Positions 37,601-48,448 of a stretch of DNA of 64,000 nt are shown here, one piece after another. Source of the DNA: Enoplolaimus lenunculus (Eukaryota; Nematoda; Enoplea; Enoplida; Thoracostomopsidae); contig JASANG010000600.1 in NCBI GenBank assembly GCA_030248215.1, positions 1 to 64,000 of the forward strand. Direction: 5' to 3'. Each line of letters starts with the position of its first letter. The first letter of the stretch is position 1. The position numbers and the translations under genes are program-made. The notes beneath the pieces were generated by a model. It was not told the origin of the DNA, did no database searches, and worked only from the letters and a program-made list of their open reading frames with translations.

Positions 37601-40600
37601 AAATTGGTTAGTTTATATGCACGCCGCTTGCTTTCCAATCAGGCGCCGTGTTGTCAACTGTATTTAACACACATATCGCCAGTTAGTGATAGGTTTTCAT
37701 GTAAGTAAAATCTGCAGCAGCTACAAATCTAATTCTTTTAATTTTGATGCAACCTCAAATCAAATGCGAAATGCGAAAAATGTGCTGAATTTCAAAGGTC
37801 ACTATTCGTTGCTTCGAAAGTTACATATTTAACCAAATGTTGTGCTTTTCGTCCCGGCCGGCTATAAAAGTAGTTGTATTACTTAAACGTTTCCTGAGCA
37901 ATATTACATTCAGAAGCGGCACTGTTTTCTGCACGCCACCAACAGAGTAGGTTTAGGCATAAGAGTAAGCGTTTTCGGTTAGGTTTGAAAATAGGCTTAG
38001 GCTGCAACTAAAGTATAAATTTCGTTAGTTTACCGTTTAATATTTTGCTTGACAAATTTTCAGGAATACGAAATCAAACAAAAAGAAGGCACAATTGTTG
38101 AACTTGAAATGAAACTTATGGCGCTAAGCTCGGCTAGTAAGCGCAGCCCAGCGACAACTCCAATCAAAACACCTACCGGAATGCGATCGCCGAGCGCAAA
38201 TTCGCCGGAACCACGCCGGAAATCAAGGCAACAGAGTAGCGGAAACGATGAAAAGTTTCCAGATGCGATGTGTTCCGTAAGCTACGCAGCGTGTACAGCT
38301 TCAAAATTTCAAATGCAACCGATTTATTTAAAGTTTACTGAGTTGTTTGTTGCATTTACAAATCAACATTTATTTAAACTTTGTGGTTTTCGAAGTAAAC
38401 TTAGCGTTCAAATTTCAGTTTAACTTGCCCAGTACTGCGATCAGCGGCAGTAGTTAAAATAGGAGCACGACGCCCAACTGTATCGATTTTGACCTACGCC
38501 AATGTTAGAGGTGTCGCATATCTGGCACGGGAGCACAACTGGCGTTGAATTTCAACTAAGGTTAAAGCTAGACGTACGGTTAGTTTACCGTTATCGTTAT
38601 GCTGTGAGGCTTAGGCTTAAGGTGATTAAACGTATTATTTGCAGCAATATTCATTCAGAAATATATAACATAAAATCAGTGAATAACCAGCGGTTGAACA
38701 ATTTTAGAGTTGCTCAGATATGCGAGTATCGCTAAAGTTGGCGGATTCGGAAAAAGTTGAAGCTGAACTGAAGCTTCGCCGAATGGAGTCGGCGTTATCA
38801 AAATCGTGTGAAGGACTGGTTAGTGTTTCAGCTTATTCATTATTTTCAGAAAATAATCTGTAATACAAAAATTTAAATTCTTCAAACCTTGCGTGCTATG
38901 AATTTGTAAGAATTGCCAGTCAAGGTAAAAACCGCGACTTCATACCTTTTAGCGAAGGAGCTGAAAAAGCGAGTTACGTGTGGTTTCGAACTAGCAACCT
39001 GCGGATTCTCTCGAACTGGTTTTATCATCGACTATGCATGTCGACCGTATGCTGTCGGAAAGCATACTACACAATGTGCATTGCATATATTGCATATGAG
39101 TCAGGACAAGCATGTCTTCCATGCTTACAATAATATATAAATGCTACACTGAATACTTTCTTGTAAAACTTTACTACCTGCATATTTTACCAATGGCCGC
39201 AGCCAGTCCTTCTGAAACGTTAGCCAAAATTTCAATTATTATCTTGCAAGAAATAGGGTTTTTGATAAAATCTACAATTATTCGCCACATTTGCCTCGGT
39301 AAATTTCTAAAGTATCTTTATAACTGTTTTAGGAAAACAATTCAATTGTGATGACATTACTAGCACGTGTGCAACAGATGGAAGCTGAACATGATCGCTT
39401 ACAAGCGCAAATCAAAGAAGCGAAAGACCAAAACGAATTGCTGGAATTTCAACTGCTTGAACGTCAGGAAGAAGTAAGGATTTGTAATTCATAATAATTG
39501 CGACTAAATATCAAAGTTTGCCGTTTAATTAATCTTCCATAATAACTTGCGTACACTGTATAACATTTTTCATGCACTTGTTAGAAACAATTTGAAAAAA
39601 TCAGGAAGTTAAATTTGTCGTTCAACCTGTCATATGTCGTTTTTGGTGCCAAGCTGGGAAAACTTATTGTGAATGCTGCATTACATGTTTGTTTTTGAGT
39701 GTACATGTTTCCTTAAATACCGAAAAAAGCTTGCGAACGAGCGCTTTGTGGCTTCGATAATGTAATGCTCAAAGTGTTGCCAAATTTGAATTTTCAATTT
39801 TCATGTCACGCAAATGCGAATTCTTTAAGGCAAATACGAATTTCATGCAATTTAAGGCGAATGTCATATTTAAGGCACAGTCGAATTTCAAATTAATGGA
39901 ACTTTAACTTTTAGGCCGAAGAAGCGGCTCTAGCGCGTCGAAGTGCAGCGGACGCATCTTGGCGACATCCATTTACGATCTTGTCTCCGGTTCCGCAAGA
40001 TGACAATTTGTCCGCATCTGAAGACGAGGGCCACTGTTCGAAAGATGAAGCGTATTGTTCGGATTCCGCTGGGGAACATCGTCGCAGTCAGTCGATGGTA
40101 GGGTGATTCGATTCTGTGGGAGGCATTGGTATTCACCATTGGAATTCTTCCATCTTAAAAGAGAGCTTGAATTCAGGGATGGATCTCTTGTACCGAGAGA
40201 GATTGGATCCAAGTCCAGATTCTCCCGTCTTCAGATTTGTAAGGTTCAACATTATATTTTAAACTATAAACTTTTTTCTACTAGTGTTGTACCCCGTAAT
40301 ATTTTCTAACTATTTAGCTGGAAATCACTTTCTGAGCTTAAGATGAACCATTTGCATTGCAAATATTTTAGCAGGGCAGGGCTTGCAAAGGGATATATTC
40401 GTCACGCTTACCTGGTTCCGCCACCGCTTGTATGTAAGTATTTCACAAAAGCAATTATCAAACTATTGTTTGTACGCAAGTTGCGTGATAAAGAAAATAT
40501 ATCCCCGCCTAAAATTTCTAAAGATACACGAAAAACAAATTCAACAAGCTTTTGAATAATCTTCTAGATCTATAGCAGTCAAAAGATTTCTCGCATGGCG

Positions 40601-43600
40601 AAAACTCTTGCCAAAGGTTATATCATCCGTTCCCGAAATGAAATCCTGGCTAAACCCGTAGACCCGAACTAGATAAATGATTGAATGGCATCGCTTTTGT
40701 TTAGCCTCGTACTGCGGCGCATCAATCTCAGATTCCAGTGTCTCAGTTGAAGTTAAGCGACGATTTGCGGATCAAATTTTCACTCTTGCGTCATCGGCGA
40801 CATTTGCGCAACGAAGATCGCCAAGTCGTCGCTGAAGTCAAAAAACGCTGGGACGCGCTTGAATCGGTACGAAACTAAAATTACGGCTGTAGGAACAAAT
40901 GATGATTCTCGTCTGGTTTTCTTGCTTCAATCAACGGACATTTTTTAATTTGTTGGCCGTGTCCTCTAAGCCTAAGTCTACACGGCCCGTGTAAAGATCA
41001 CGGATGGAACGTTTTTTAGGTGTGGAATAGAGCAAGCTTAAGGTTTAGACTATTTTTTGCTTAGGTTTAGGCTTAGGAATACGCTTATGCAACTGTTGCG
41101 CTCCTGTTCTATACATTGGCCGTCTACGCGTAAGCCTAACACATAAGCGTCCTATTTCTAAGTTACCCAGTTTTTCTGCTTCAATATGAGTAGGCCCTAT
41201 AATTAATTAACATGGATACATTCAACCCTAAATTGATCCAAAATTAGCTGCTATACTTGCGTGCGCTTTTTCTACAATATAAGCATTCCTGAATTCTGGT
41301 GTTCAAACAAACACAATTTAATTTGTTTTAATATTGACTTAAATTTTTGTTGAAATACGTGCGGTTTCACGTTATAACCTGGGCAGGATGGTCACGGTTT
41401 GTCCAATGTTGATTCGATGTCAACGTTAAAATTCGGGCTCTCATACGGGTCAATTAGCTTAAAAACAGCGCTGTCAAATGGTCAATGTGCACAAGAGTCG
41501 GTATGTCACGTGATACTGTGAGACATGCGAATATCGTAATATAATATTCCAAAATTACAACGAATACCATATGATATTCAGCTGGACGGTGTAATATTTG
41601 GGTGCTAATAAATAAATGGAAATCGGACGCCAGTTGCACAGATGTGATTTAAAATACCGAATACACGCCTGCAAATTCGTTCCCGATTCAAAATAGCTCA
41701 GAACCACATCTTCATAATTAAAAAATTCTAATTTCAAATTAGAGTATCATATGATATTCAACAGGAAAATTTAGTTATGTTATCTCAAGTATGCAAATAT
41801 TTGAAAATATATCATGATATTCGCAGTCAATACCTCAAATATGATATGATATTGATGAACAAAACGTGACCTGCACTTGATAATAGCAGGCAAATACAAA
41901 TTTTTGAATATGACATTGGGGTCTATAAGCAGTCAAAATGTTACCCAATAGTCTAATACGGACAAAACATGTCCCCAGCAGCCCCGGTTATAACTGAACC
42001 CGCATGCAGAAAACGTTTGTCTATATTTTGGGTCATTTCACAAGTGAAATTGAAAACAACCTTAGACAACAGAAAATGTTTTAATTTCTTTCATTTATTA
42101 TTTTTCAAGTAACTTTCTTTTAATTTTAACCTCGTTTGAAATTTTTTCTTCTTCACTGTCAAACCATTTTGTGTTTACAGGAACTTTTGAAATACAAAGA
42201 ATCACTTCCGGGTTCTTCCGGAACCGACAGCGGAATGTCAGTCAGCACTGACGGATTGTGTGTTCAACGACGAATTGAACGAAAATCCAGCGATGCGCAA
42301 ACTGACGAAACAGCTGATACTTTGGTAAGTTGAAAATCTCCAACCTGGCATTCTGGGCTCTTGTACACATTTCTGCACCCATAACCTTATGAAAATGGCT
42401 TACGCAACGGTTCAGGCTTTGACTTTAGGGAAACCTTTTAAGAAGCCTAAAGCCCAAAAAATAAGCCACAGCCTATGTCTGTTGAGGAGGGAAGTGTGTA
42501 ACAGACTCTATCATTTGTAATCTAAGCTCTTAATTAACCTTTTTTCCTGGAATGCGATTACAAGACAGTTCTTTAACCAAAAAAATAAAACAAATCATGC
42601 CGCAATGATTTTAGGGTTATGTTATGAATAATTTCGAAAAAATTTTGTTATTAAGCCACGGTTACCTAAAACATATCGTTTAAACATACAGCGTTATGAA
42701 TATACTATTGATATGATGCCCCGAATCTAAAATGTGGCGTATGCCTGCTTCTGCAAACATAACCAAAAAATATCACTGCATAGAAATAATTGTTCGTTTT
42801 CCTGATATTTAACGATTTAGTAAAATCGAAAACGATTGCGTCGACCGGGAATCGAACCCGGGCCGCCCGCGTGGCAGGCGAGCATTCTACCACTGAACCA
42901 TCGACGCCTGAAATACCGTGCAAACAGCGCTGATTTGTGTAAAAGAAAATTTACGTGTATACGTAATTGCAACTGCAGTCAAATTAGTGCAAATCATGTA
43001 CAACTACGCAAATTTTATTTACATATTTAACTGGAAATCATGAGCAATGTTGAACAAAGAAGTGTTTGCTTGTTTTAACGATGCGTATTAATAGCGGGAT
43101 GGGCATTTACGATAAATCTTCATTGCATTTATAAGCGCATTAAATAAGAGTTGAGTTTCACTGGAGAAAGGGCTGGACCCTAGTTATGAAAGCCATGTTT
43201 AGATTTAAGAGAGGGCGATAGGGGCGTATTTGCACAAGACATTTTTTGCGGTGCAAATTGTTCAGGAACAAATTTTTTCAAACGACACTCCTCCCCACAT
43301 TTGCCCCCCAATAAACTCACACCCAAAACTTTACAACACAAGTTTTCCTCCAGCAATGCATGGTATTTACCTATATGTTTGACAACTGTTCGAAACAATA
43401 GTCATGATTGGAATTTTCCAAAAATTCAAATTTGGGCATGGAATGATTAACCCTTTCTCACATGAGTATTGCCAATTTCATATGACAATGTAATTTCAAG
43501 GTAAGATTCGATCCCCAGTCTCACGAGTGGGAGGCGTTTACGATGTCCACTGAGCTATAGGAGCTTGACACTCGAGTCCGAGTAGGCTCTCACGTCTTGT

Positions 43601-45451
43601 GGAGATTTTGCACTGCGCATATATGTTGTAAATGTTAAACACTGCTCACAGTGTGTGTATGGCTCGTACATTATTGTATTTAGTTGCTCATACATTACTC
43701 TATGAGTGAAAGGGTTAGGGGAGGTTTTGAGAAGCCGAAATATGCAAAAATTTCACAATATCCAACAATTTTTGGGAAAACGCCGGCTGGGGGAAAACCG
43801 AAAAGTGCCAAAATTTAAGCCTTCCGGCAAGGTGAGTTGGCTACGGCCCTGGCTCAGCTGTGCCTTGACTTAGAAGCACACACAAGGTTTTGCTGCAATT
43901 TTTTTTGTAAAATATTGCAGTTTGAGCGTCGACAAGAATTAGCGAAATTAAAATATATGCTTCGTGCGTCAGAAGAAACGGAACGACGTCAAAAACAGTG
44001 CGTTGCATCGTTGAAACAGCAACTGGAATCACTTCGCAACAGCCGTGAAGCAGAAATGGAAATTTTGAAACGAACCGTTGCGCAGTATTCTAAAGTCAGT
44101 TTGTTACTGTCGAAAAAAATAAAGTTTTTTTGGCTAAAAATAAAATTGTTGACTCAAAACCATTACTTTGCCTGTAAACCAGAAACTGCAAAATTTTGAA
44201 TAGGTTTTACGAACAATTTCACTGTTGGCAGATTGTGGATTTTGCAGTGGTGCAGGTTGCTATTTGAGTTTAAAGCACATTGAAAGCTTGTGATGAGAAA
44301 TCTACGTCACAAAATTTTCATCGGCTCAGTGTTATTTGATAAAGCAAACTTTGTCGATGTTAAGCTGATTTTTTCATTGCCAACTCCGTTTTCCCAGTTA
44401 GCAACATATGATCAAATGAAACAAAATTCAAAAACGTTCCAATTTTACAGAAATTTTGACAAATGTCAACAGCAATGACCTGTCCACTAAAGAATAATGC
44501 ATAGGCGTAATCTGTATTCTTAGCGCTCCAATCTCTACATTACCCAGAATGACTGTCTTTCAGTGTGCAGCATGGTTCAACCGGAATTCTAGTTCCGGCC
44601 AGAATTCCTGCAAAAATTCAATTTCTGTTCCGGTGTCTATTCCTGCATTCAATGATGCAGGAATTGGAATTTTTACGGTTTTGTGGCAAATTATTAATAA
44701 TCATTCAAATATTGAAAACTTTGCCTTTGAAAAAAATTTTAAGCAAAAATTAGTGTTTTTGCAGTTACCCCAATTGTTGTGTTTTCAGAAAGCTTGATGA
44801 TGAAACAGTTGAAAATTCGCTTAAGCCGTTTTTATTCCGGTTCCTGCAAAGAAATTCAATTTCTGTCCTGTTCCTGTTCCGTTAAAATTTAGTTCCTGTT
44901 AGAACCATGGTGTGCAGTCCCCTATAAATAACGTGGGTCAACATTTTAGTGATTAAGGTTGAAAGAATATCGGTTGTTGTTACATTTAGGGTCGTATCGT
45001 TTTTCACGGGGCATCAATAGAGTAACCTTAAGCTTCAGACTAATTTTGTTTGCTTAGGCTAGACTTAAACGTAGGTTTAGTTATAGGTTTATCTTAGCGC
45101 TGAAGCTCAGACCTAGGCTAGGGTTTGGGCTTGCCTTGCAATATGCTTATGCTACTTTTATGCTCCTCAAAGTGGCATTGGCCCGTATGTCAATAAACCA
45201 TTCTATTCGTTCAGGAATTAAGTTCTTACCGTCACGATGGGAAGGCATCACATTCTGGAATAACATCACAAAGCGCTACGTCCACCAATTTAGCTTCAGC
45301 CAGTGGAACCGGAACCCAGCAATTGGAATGTGATAACGGCCAAATCCCTGAAAGCTTATACAAAGCTATTCAGTCAGTTTTGGAAATTCATTCAACCGAT
45401 GATACTGCTGATCATACAACACCTTCTACAAGTGCAGAATTGCAAAAATAA
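33943..45451 (+). CDS. JAKMIP-like coiled-coil protein, complete 13-exon gene
   Basis: Exons read by eye: 33943-34047, 34765-34865, 36037-36163, 36663-36741, 37422-37606, 38064-38276, 38708-38818, 39333-39473, 39915-40097, 40705-40866, 42181-42324, 43921-44094 and 45215-45451. All twelve introns are GT-AG, every junction phase agrees, and the 1962-nt sum gives 653 residues plus a TAA stop. Residues about 30-220 and 275-385 are Glu/Lys/Arg/Gln-rich with heptad-like spacing, as are about 518-575. A Ser/Pro-rich linker lies near 225-265, an acidic Ser-rich segment near 385-415, and a Ser/Thr-rich tail from about 576. From memory, EVRNMRAAYEEQ, IKQKEGTIVELE, NELLEFQLLE and LRNEDRQVV fall in the order of similar blocks in vertebrate JAKMIP proteins (about 620-630 residues), which bind microtubules and Janus kinases or GABA-B receptors. 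The family call is inference; the gene structure is seen directly. A generic coiled-coil protein is the alternative. Confidence 0.78.
34606..34685. repeat. (TAA)n microsatellite
   Basis: About 26 TAA units with one TAG interruption, within intron 1 of the coiled-coil gene, about 80 bp before exon 2. Confidence 0.95.
35372..35529. mobile_element. hAT-like MITE, group K, in intron 2 of the coiled-coil gene
   Basis: Inverted ends CAGAGCCGGAG and CTCCGGCACTG. Approximate duplication AAAGTAAC/CAGGTAAC. C-rich interior. Confidence 0.65.
35781..35972. repeat. Second CCTAAG-bearing repeat group, fuller copy
   Basis: GCCCGACAACGTGTCGCTC at the left and GGGCGACGAGTTGATGG at the right enclose CCTAAG units. 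Within intron 2 of the coiled-coil gene. Confidence 0.6.
36743..37134. mobile_element. Tc1/mariner-like MITE, group E, at an exon boundary
   Basis: Same ends as the 12 kb copy (TACTGTAGTGA and CTTATTCGGGTCGCTACTGTA). Its left TA overlaps the 5' splice site of intron 4 of the coiled-coil gene: exon 4 ends at 36741, the intron begins G-T-A at 36742-36744, and the TA belongs to the element border. Confidence 0.8.
38975..39050 (-). other. Weak tRNA-like segment
   Basis: The minus strand carries AGTTCGAAACC, a B-box-like sequence, after a stretch spaced like a degraded tRNA. No convincing A box or acceptor stem was found. It lies in intron 7 of the coiled-coil gene. Confidence 0.2.
40984..41121. 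mobile_element. Group B TTAGGC MITE in intron 10
   Basis: GGCCCGTGTAAAGATCACG start, ATACATTGGCC end. Target duplication GTCTACAC/GTCTACGC. Confidence 0.85.
42837..42907 (-). tRNA. tRNA-Gly (GCC)
   Basis: The 71-nt minus-strand sequence folds as a standard cloverleaf. The 7-bp acceptor GCGTCGA pairs with TCGACGC, followed by discriminator A. There is a D arm GTTC-AGTGGTA-GAAT, an anticodon stem CTCGC/GCGGG with loop CTGCCAC (anticodon GCC), and a T arm CCGGG-TTCGATT-CCCGG. A box (TGGTTCAGTGG) and B box (GGTTCGATTCC) are intact, a T run follows within about 15 nt, and CCA is not encoded. It lies antisense within intron 11 of the JAKMIP-like gene. Confidence 0.97.
43451..43714. mobile_element. 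piggyBac-like MITE containing a tRNA-like segment
   Basis: The ends are inverted copies: CCCTTTCTCACATGAGTA at the left, and CCCTTTCACTCATAGAGTA reading in from the right. They are flanked by TTAA (43447-43450) and TTAG (43715-43718). CCC ends at a TTAA duplication are the piggyBac signature; the class call is inference. The element is 264 bp, non-coding, and sits in intron 11 of the coiled-coil gene. Confidence 0.55.
43500..43564 (-). pseudogene. tRNA-like sequence or tRNA-derived SINE head
   Basis: On the minus strand a perfect A-box match (TAGCTCAGTGG) and a near B box (GGATCGAATCT) are correctly spaced after GCTCCTA. The anticodon stem pairs poorly and no matching 3' acceptor strand follows, so it is not a functional tRNA. 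It lies within the piggyBac-like element. Confidence 0.5.
44568..44914. mobile_element. MITE, probably hAT-like, in intron 12
   Basis: Inverted ends CAGCATGGTTCAACCGGAAT and GTTAGAACCATGGTGTG, with repeated ATTCCTG/TTCCGG motifs near both ends, as in group C. The target duplication was not resolved. Confidence 0.6.
44990..45183. mobile_element. Group B TTAGGC MITE in intron 12
   Basis: AGTAACCTTAAGCTTCAGACT, a TTAGGCTTAG-like array, GCTTATGCTACTTTTATGC, then GGCATTGGCCC. It ends about 30 bp before the last exon of the coiled-coil gene. Confidence 0.65.
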
Positions 45452-47171
45452 AATTTAAACCCATTAGCATATGGCTGTAGACGTCATGCTTTCGAAAAAA
45501 CTTTAGTATCCGTTACCCCTGTTTCCACCGCCTTCGAAAAACGTAACGGTGCACGCATGATGTTGTGGATTTTGCAGCGGTTAAACTGAAAACCGGACAA
45601 TGATATTCAGCATGTTTATCTGGTATATTAAAGTAGATTGAATGGGTTATAAAATGAAAGAGAAGTTTCTGTCAAAAAACAGTGCCGAATAACAAATAAC
45701 CATCAACTGCATAAACCACATTGCTGTTATGTTATTGTCGGGTGAATGTGAAGCGGCTAACAATATTATAGTTTGTAATCTGGCAATTAAATTATCTGGT
45801 TAAAATGTTTGTTTGCATTGTCAGCTACACTCTCAAACAATAATATAACACAGGGTATTTTTATTTATAATTTAAAAGTGAATTGCGAAAAGAAAAGACG
45901 AGCCAATGAAACACCGTGCAGTGAATTAATACATAATAAATTTAACCATTTGCCATATTTGGCTGGACTGTCAGCTAAATTGCGAAGCCAACTATGATAT
46001 CCGGTATTAAACGGAAAATGTTAACTTTCAATTATTTCGACGTAAACATGATATATATTTCGATGTAAAAATGATATTTATATCGGCAAGTAAAACTGCA
46101 TAATTTTTCATCGCTCTCGAAAGTTTAGAGTTTGTGAAATGTTCAAGGTGTCTAAAATTTGGGAGACTTCAAATATTTTAGTTTTCATTATCGGCAAATT
46201 TGCCAAGGTTAAGTTTAGTTGGTCATTCGCCGCATTGTGTATGAAACATTTAGTATTTTAGTTAAAAATTAAAAAATGCTACATTCCTTTGCAACTGCAA
46301 GGCACACATAAAACCGCAAACTTCTTCTTGGCCAAATTTTTTTATGCTATTGTTTAGTTTAGCACCATTATGGTGATACTTTTGGACAATTTTAATGGCG
46401 TTTGGCGTCGAACGAGTTCGACCGGTGCCACGCGGCATCGTATTTGAATTGCCAACCAGCGTCGGACAGCAAACCAAACTAATTTATGTCGAACGGTACA
46501 CCAATCCAATATGTATCATTCGTTTATTTAATAAAAAGTAAAACTGAATTCAATACGCTGACACGGTTTTCAACAGCGCTGATCTCTTCGCAAAGTTAAA
46601 ATAAGCTCTTTTGTCGAGTTAAGAATTTCACAAACGCGCCATTCCTTAATTCTTGAATTATTTGTGTTCTTAAATTTTAATGGTCTAAAATGCGATTTTA
46701 GCAAATTTTTGATATTTTAAGATTTACCAATTGTGCTGAAAGCGCAAAATTTTTGAGTTTTAATTATGGCATCGCTAAATTTTTCGCCTATTTGACTTTA
46801 AAATATTTTCATTTTCTCATGGAAGCGGAGCATATTTTTCGGTGGGGGAAGATAATTTTTGGTTCCTGAATAGTTAGAGTCTTTAAAGCCCGTTTTGACA
46901 AACTGTTTGGTATTCTACACTCAAAAATGTTCGAACCAATGCTATAATCGGTTACATTGTTCAACCATTTAGCTAGAAAACACATTCTGAGCTTCAGGTG
47001 ACCCGTTTGTGTCGCAAGATTTTCAGCCTGACAGTGTCCGTGCGGGGATACATCCTCCCATTCCTCTGCATCCGCCGCTGAAAATATAAGCTTGAAGGTT
47101 GATCCAGTTGTCCCCTTTTTCAGCAAAAATAAAATATCCGAAGTTATCCGAATTCCGTGCACCAAAAATCA
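45452..47171. other. 3' flank of the coiled-coil gene, unassigned
   Basis: AATAAA overlaps the stop codon at 45447-45452 and may be too close to be used. No gene was recognised; open frames coincide with repeat. Confidence 0.4.
46960..47090. repeat. Dispersed repeat shared with intron 9
   Basis: AGCTAGAAAACACATTCTGAG and the following 100 bp match, diverged, 40315-40435 (AGCTGGAAATCACTTTCTGAG). An open minus frame over this block (46809-47165) is therefore not taken as a gene. Confidence 0.5.
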
Positions 47172-47428
47172 GCAGAACTACACACAAAAAATTATTTCGG
47201 AATTTATTCAGAAAAGTATTTTCTGCGTCAAATCTGAAAAGTTTTTCTGATATTTAAGACAATTTTAAAAAAATAACTGGAAAACGTTTCTTTTCAGACT
47301 TTATTTAAAAGCTTTTTTGAAAACTTTTCTGTTATAGCAGATATACTTTTCAAGTGCACCTTGCTTATTATATTTCTTAAATGTAAGAAATTTTTTCTTA
47401 AATATCAGAAATATTATTTTGAGTGTAA
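47172..47428. mobile_element. MITE, group I
   Basis: Inverted ends CACACAAAAAATTATTTCGG and AATATTATTTTGAGTG. Shares a 150-bp core with 58516-58690. Confidence 0.62.
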
Positions 47429-47821
47429 ACATCATTTGAACTCTTGCTTGCACTTTGCTGTCGATCAAGCGCCCATCAGAGTAACGTTACTCCGTGATTG
47501 CCGAATCTGCATCCAAAAAAAATCAACGCAATTCACAGTATAGAAACAGCTTCTAGGCCGTTGCGAAAACAAATTCTGTTTTTGTATTTAAATTGACAGT
47601 GTAAAGCAAAATGAAATATTTCATATCAAAACAAACAACTTTTTAGAAAATCATATGACACTCGTAATCGTCCAAATGCAAATTTTATATACTCCAAATT
47701 TCACTTGTTTACTAAATGCAGTGAACCTAAAAGCATGGGCGCAGCAAAAAAAATCTGATTTCTCTATTTCAGATTTCCGAAACTATATTAACTTTGTGTC
47801 ATAATTTATTGCTAAAATTGC

Positions 47822-48190
47822 CAGTGGCGGATCCATGGGGGGCCAACCCGGCCGTGCCCCTCCAACAGCATCTCGACAAACATTATATAAAGTGTCAATT
47901 GCTGTTCTACGAAATAAATTGAAATCCATAACCGCTAATGCTAAAACATTTTCTGACGATAGCAGGCAGTTCCACCTCATTCAAAACAGAAACGGATATT
48001 GCTGAAGCTGACTGGATTTTGCTTTTTCAAAACTGAATTGGCTTCCGAATCCGAGCCTTTAAATAATTGAACGAACGTAAGGAAGTCAATTTTATGGCAA
48101 TAGTTCGTGGTTTGTGTGTGGGTCAAAAATAAGTTTATTACCTGTGAAATTTTGCCCCCCCCCCATTTTGAGATCCTGGATCCGCCACTG
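47822..48190. mobile_element. hAT-like MITE, group D
   Basis: Termini CAGTGGCGGATCCA and TGGATCCGCCACTG. Target duplication AAAATTGC (47814-47821) and AAAGTTGC (48191-48198). No transposase is present. It ends 124 bp upstream of the possible TATA box of the secreted-protein gene. Confidence 0.85.
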
Positions 48191-48313
48191 AAAGTTGCAT
48201 TTGGCTTTTCGCACTTGCTTCGTTCGCAAGTTTTTTTAAAATGTAATATATCGCGACCCCAACGTGGCGGTCCTATTTATTTGATCCGTGGCTGCGGCAT
48301 TACTGATAAGCTT

Positions 48314-48320
48314 TATAAAT
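48314..48320 (+). promoter_or_regulatory. Possible TATA box of the secreted-protein gene
   Basis: TATAAAT lies 129 bp upstream of the ATG at 48449, in the unique sequence between the MITE ending at 48190 and the gene. In AT-rich DNA such a match has little weight alone. Confidence 0.3.
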
Positions 48321-48448
48321 AGGCTCCTTGCTAGAATTTAAAGCTGAACGCTTTTCGCGGTCGGCTACCGTAATTCAGTTTAAAACAAAGATTGCTATTT
48401 TCAAACGGTTTGCGTTTAAGAAATTTGACGTTTTAACTGAAATCAACC

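Noticed and set aside
46809-47165. 118-residue minus frame
   Set aside because: It overlaps a repeat shared with intron 9 of the coiled-coil gene at 40.3 kb.
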